NCBI GenBank assembly: GCA_963751615.1
Contig: CAVVVG010000005.1
Location: 1,798,001-1,862,000, forward strand
Reading direction: 5' to 3'
Source of the DNA: Palsa-892 sp963751615
GTDB taxonomy: Bacteria; Pseudomonadota; Alphaproteobacteria; Rhizobiales; Xanthobacteraceae
Length of the DNA: 64,000 nt
A program made the translations under genes and the position numbers. Under the pieces are notes generated by a model. It did not search any database and had not been told where the DNA came from. It worked only from the letters and a program-made list of their open reading frames with translations. Below are positions 62,316 through 64,000 of the stretch, piece by piece (the stretch's first letter is position 1; every line of letters starts with the position of its first letter).

Positions 62316-64000
62316 ATGCTCGTGCCAACTAAAACACCACTGCTCGACACGATCCACTTGCCGGCTGATCTGCGCAAGCTTTTGCCCGCGCAGCTGAAAC
62401 AGCTTGCCAATGAATTGCGTCAGGAGACGGTTGATGCGGTTTCCGTGACCGGCGGACACCTCGGCGCAGGCCTGGGTGTGATCGAACTTACTGTCGCCCT
62501 GCACTACGTATTCGATACGCCGCGCGACCGGCTGGTGTGGGACGTCGGTCATCAGGCCTATCCGCATAAAATTCTCACTGGTCGCCGCGACCGTATTCGT
62601 ACATTGCGTCAGGGTGGAGGATTGTCCGGCTTCACCAAGCGTGCGGAAAGCGAATACGATCCGTTTGGTACGGCGCATGCCTCGACCTCGATCTCGGCGG
62701 GTCTCGGCATGGCGGTCGCACGCGATCTGAAGGGGGAAAATTTCAATGTCGTTTGCGTGATTGGCGACGGCGCGATGTCCGCCGGCATGGCCTATGAGGC
62801 GATGAACAATGCTGGCGCGATGAACACACGCCTGATCGTGATACTGAACGACAATGACATGTCGATCGCGCCGCCGGTCGGCGCGATGTCTGCTTATCTC
62901 GCGCGGCGGCTATCCGGCCGGACTTTCTCGCGCATGCGCAAGCTGGCGGAATGGACCGCGGAACGTTTACCACGGCGTGTCGCGCGGGTTATCAGTCGTG
63001 CCTTCGAGCATTGGCTTGGCTTCATCACTGGCGGTACGCTGTTCGAAGAATTGGGATTCGACTATGTCGGTCCGATCGATGGCCACAATCTTGATCACTT
63101 GTTGCCCGTGCTCAAGAACGTCCGCGACAACGAGAAGCATCCGACGCTCGTTCACGTCGTGACAAAAAAAGGCCATGGCTATCCGCCGGCGGAAGCCTCG
63201 GATGACAAATATCATGGCGTCGTCAAATTTGACGTTAAGACCGGCACCCAGACGAAATCAAAAGTCGCGGCTCCTTCTTACACCCAGGTTTTTGCCGAAA
63301 GCCTCCTCAAGGAAGCGCGCAAGGACGACAGGATCGTCGCGGTCACGGCGGCAATGCCTTCCGGCACCGGCCTCGATCTCTTTGCGCGCGAGTTTCCGCA
63401 ACGTTGTTTCGACGTCGGCATTGCCGAGCAGCATGCGGTGACGTTCGCAGCAGGTCTTGCGACGGAAGGCTTGAAGCCGTTTGCGGCAATTTATTCGACG
63501 TTTCTACAACGCGCCTACGATCAAGTCGTACACGATGTGGCGATACAGAAATTGCCGGTGCGTTTTGCCATCGACCGAGCAGGGCTGGTCGGTGCTGACG
63601 GCCCGACCCATGCTGGCTCCTACGATGTCGCATTTCTTGCCTGTCTTCCGGATTTCGTGGTGATGGCAGCCGCCGACGAGGCTGAACTCATGAATATGGT
63701 GGCGACAGCAGTTGCGATCGACGATCGACCCTGCGCTTTCCGCTATCCGCGTGGCGAAGGGACGGGCGCGGCGATGCCAATGGAGGGCAAACCACTTGAG
63801 ATCGGGCGCGGACGGATTCTGCAGGAAGGAAATTCGGTCGCGATCCTATCCTTCGGCGCCCGTCTGGCGGAGTGCCTTGCTGCTGCCAAAGAGATCGCGA
63901 CCCACGGACTTTCTGTAACGGTAGCGGACGCGCGCTTTGCCAAGCCGATCGACCACGATCTCGTGCTGCGGCTTGCCCGTGAGCACGAAGTGCTGCTGAC
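62316..64000 (+). CDS. dxs: 1-deoxy-D-xylulose-5-phosphate synthase (partial, cut by window edge)
   Basis: Thiamine-diphosphate enzyme that opens the non-mevalonate isoprenoid pathway. ATG 62316 (MLVPTKTPLLDTIHLPA) is followed by 561 codons in frame to the window edge; a full protein is about 640. Motifs are the catalytic histidine H48 in GGHLGAGLG, the ThDP motif G150-DGAMS with NDNDMSI, YVGPIDGH, and DVGIAEQHAVT. IspE of the same pathway is at 37895. The start has no strong ribosome binding site; a GTG at 62322 is a close alternative. Confidence 0.95.
   Translation, partial: MLVPTKTPLLDTIHLPADLRKLLPAQLKQLANELRQETVDAVSVTGGHLGAGLGVIELTVALHYVFDTPRDRLVWDVGHQAYPHKILTGRRDRIRTLRQGGGLSGFTKRAESEYDPFGTAHASTSISAGLGMAVARDLKGENFNVVCVIGDGAMSAGMAYEAMNNAGAMNTRLIVILNDNDMSIAPPVGAMSAYLARRLSGRTFSRMRKLAEWTAERLPRRVARVISRAFEHWLGFITGGTLFEELGFDYVGPIDGHNLDHLLPVLKNVRDNEKHPTLVHVVTKKGHGYPPAEASDDKYHGVVKFDVKTGTQTKSKVAAPSYTQVFAESLLKEARKDDRIVAVTAAMPSGTGLDLFAREFPQRCFDVGIAEQHAVTFAAGLATEGLKPFAAIYSTFLQRAYDQVVHDVAIQKLPVRFAIDRAGLVGADGPTHAGSYDVAFLACLPDFVVMAAADEAELMNMVATAVAIDDRPCAFRYPRGEGTGAAMPMEGKPLEIGRGRILQEGNSVAILSFGARLAECLAAAKEIATHGLSVTVADARFAKPIDHDLVLRLAREHEVLL

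Noticed and set aside
1..64000. CRISPR arrays, insertion sequences, tRNA or rRNA genes, prophage
   Set aside because: Reading through the intergenic regions showed no repeated spacers, transposase motifs, tRNA cloverleaf-like sequences or phage genes.

Overview
The window reads as one stretch of chromosomal core genome from an alphaproteobacterium of the order Hyphomicrobiales (Rhizobiales), probably near the Bradyrhizobiaceae/Xanthobacteraceae. The evidence is the atpI-B-E-F'-F order with a split b/b' pair, the dciA-dsbA-smc block beside mutY, a CcrM-type methyltransferase with a C-terminal extension, a NadQ-type regulator with nadABC, a TIGR02301-type protein, and the deacetylase-xseB-dxs order. 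I see no tRNA, rRNA, CRISPR array, prophage or insertion sequence. Genus cannot be set from the sequence alone.

Layout. 1-2371: F0 ATP synthase operon on the minus strand, running off the left edge, with a good promoter. 2438-10731: chromosome maintenance and repair (smc, DsbA-like, DciA-like, mutY, ccrM, a radical SAM protein). 10844-19118: a glycosyltransferase, moaB, a zinc peptidase, rnhB plus a polytopic glycosyltransferase, an SDR, a uracil-DNA glycosylase and ETF-ubiquinone oxidoreductase. 19318-23468: small envelope and hypothetical genes, a sterol-desaturase-like protein and a SleB-type cell wall hydrolase. 23512-26587: a TAXI-TRAP transporter operon with its terminator. 26856-36746: ppdK, the glyQ-hydrolase-glyS operon, an S49 peptidase, an N6-adenine methyltransferase and a dolichyl-phosphate-type glycosyltransferase. 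36884-43535: polyprenyl diphosphate synthase, ispE, a TPR protein, an AcuI-type reductase and an MFS carrier. 43536-48811: NAD synthesis (nadA-B-C) with a perfect operator palindrome and the probable repressor NadQ. 48845-51461: tyrosine phosphatase, HD hydrolase (frameshifted), tag and ygfZ. 51549-57308: dihydroorotase and the sua5-to-TIGR02301 operon. 57350-64000: an acyl-CoA dehydrogenase/SDR pair, a GDSL hydrolase, a 120-bp inverted-repeat element, a deacetylase, xseB and dxs, which runs off the right edge.

How it works together. Most genes are housekeeping. The interesting layer is regulation: a CtrA-like box and abutting GANTC sites before ccrM, an alphaproteobacterial LexA-type box before the radical SAM gene, an operator palindrome before nadA with the cognate NadQ-like regulator 4 kb away, a terminator-capped structured intergenic region that may encode a small RNA, and a glyQ leader hairpin that covers the ribosome binding site. 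Two and perhaps three small single-base frameshifts (about 15470, 49918 and 47700-47830) may be real decay or sequence errors. I found no clearly new multi-gene system.
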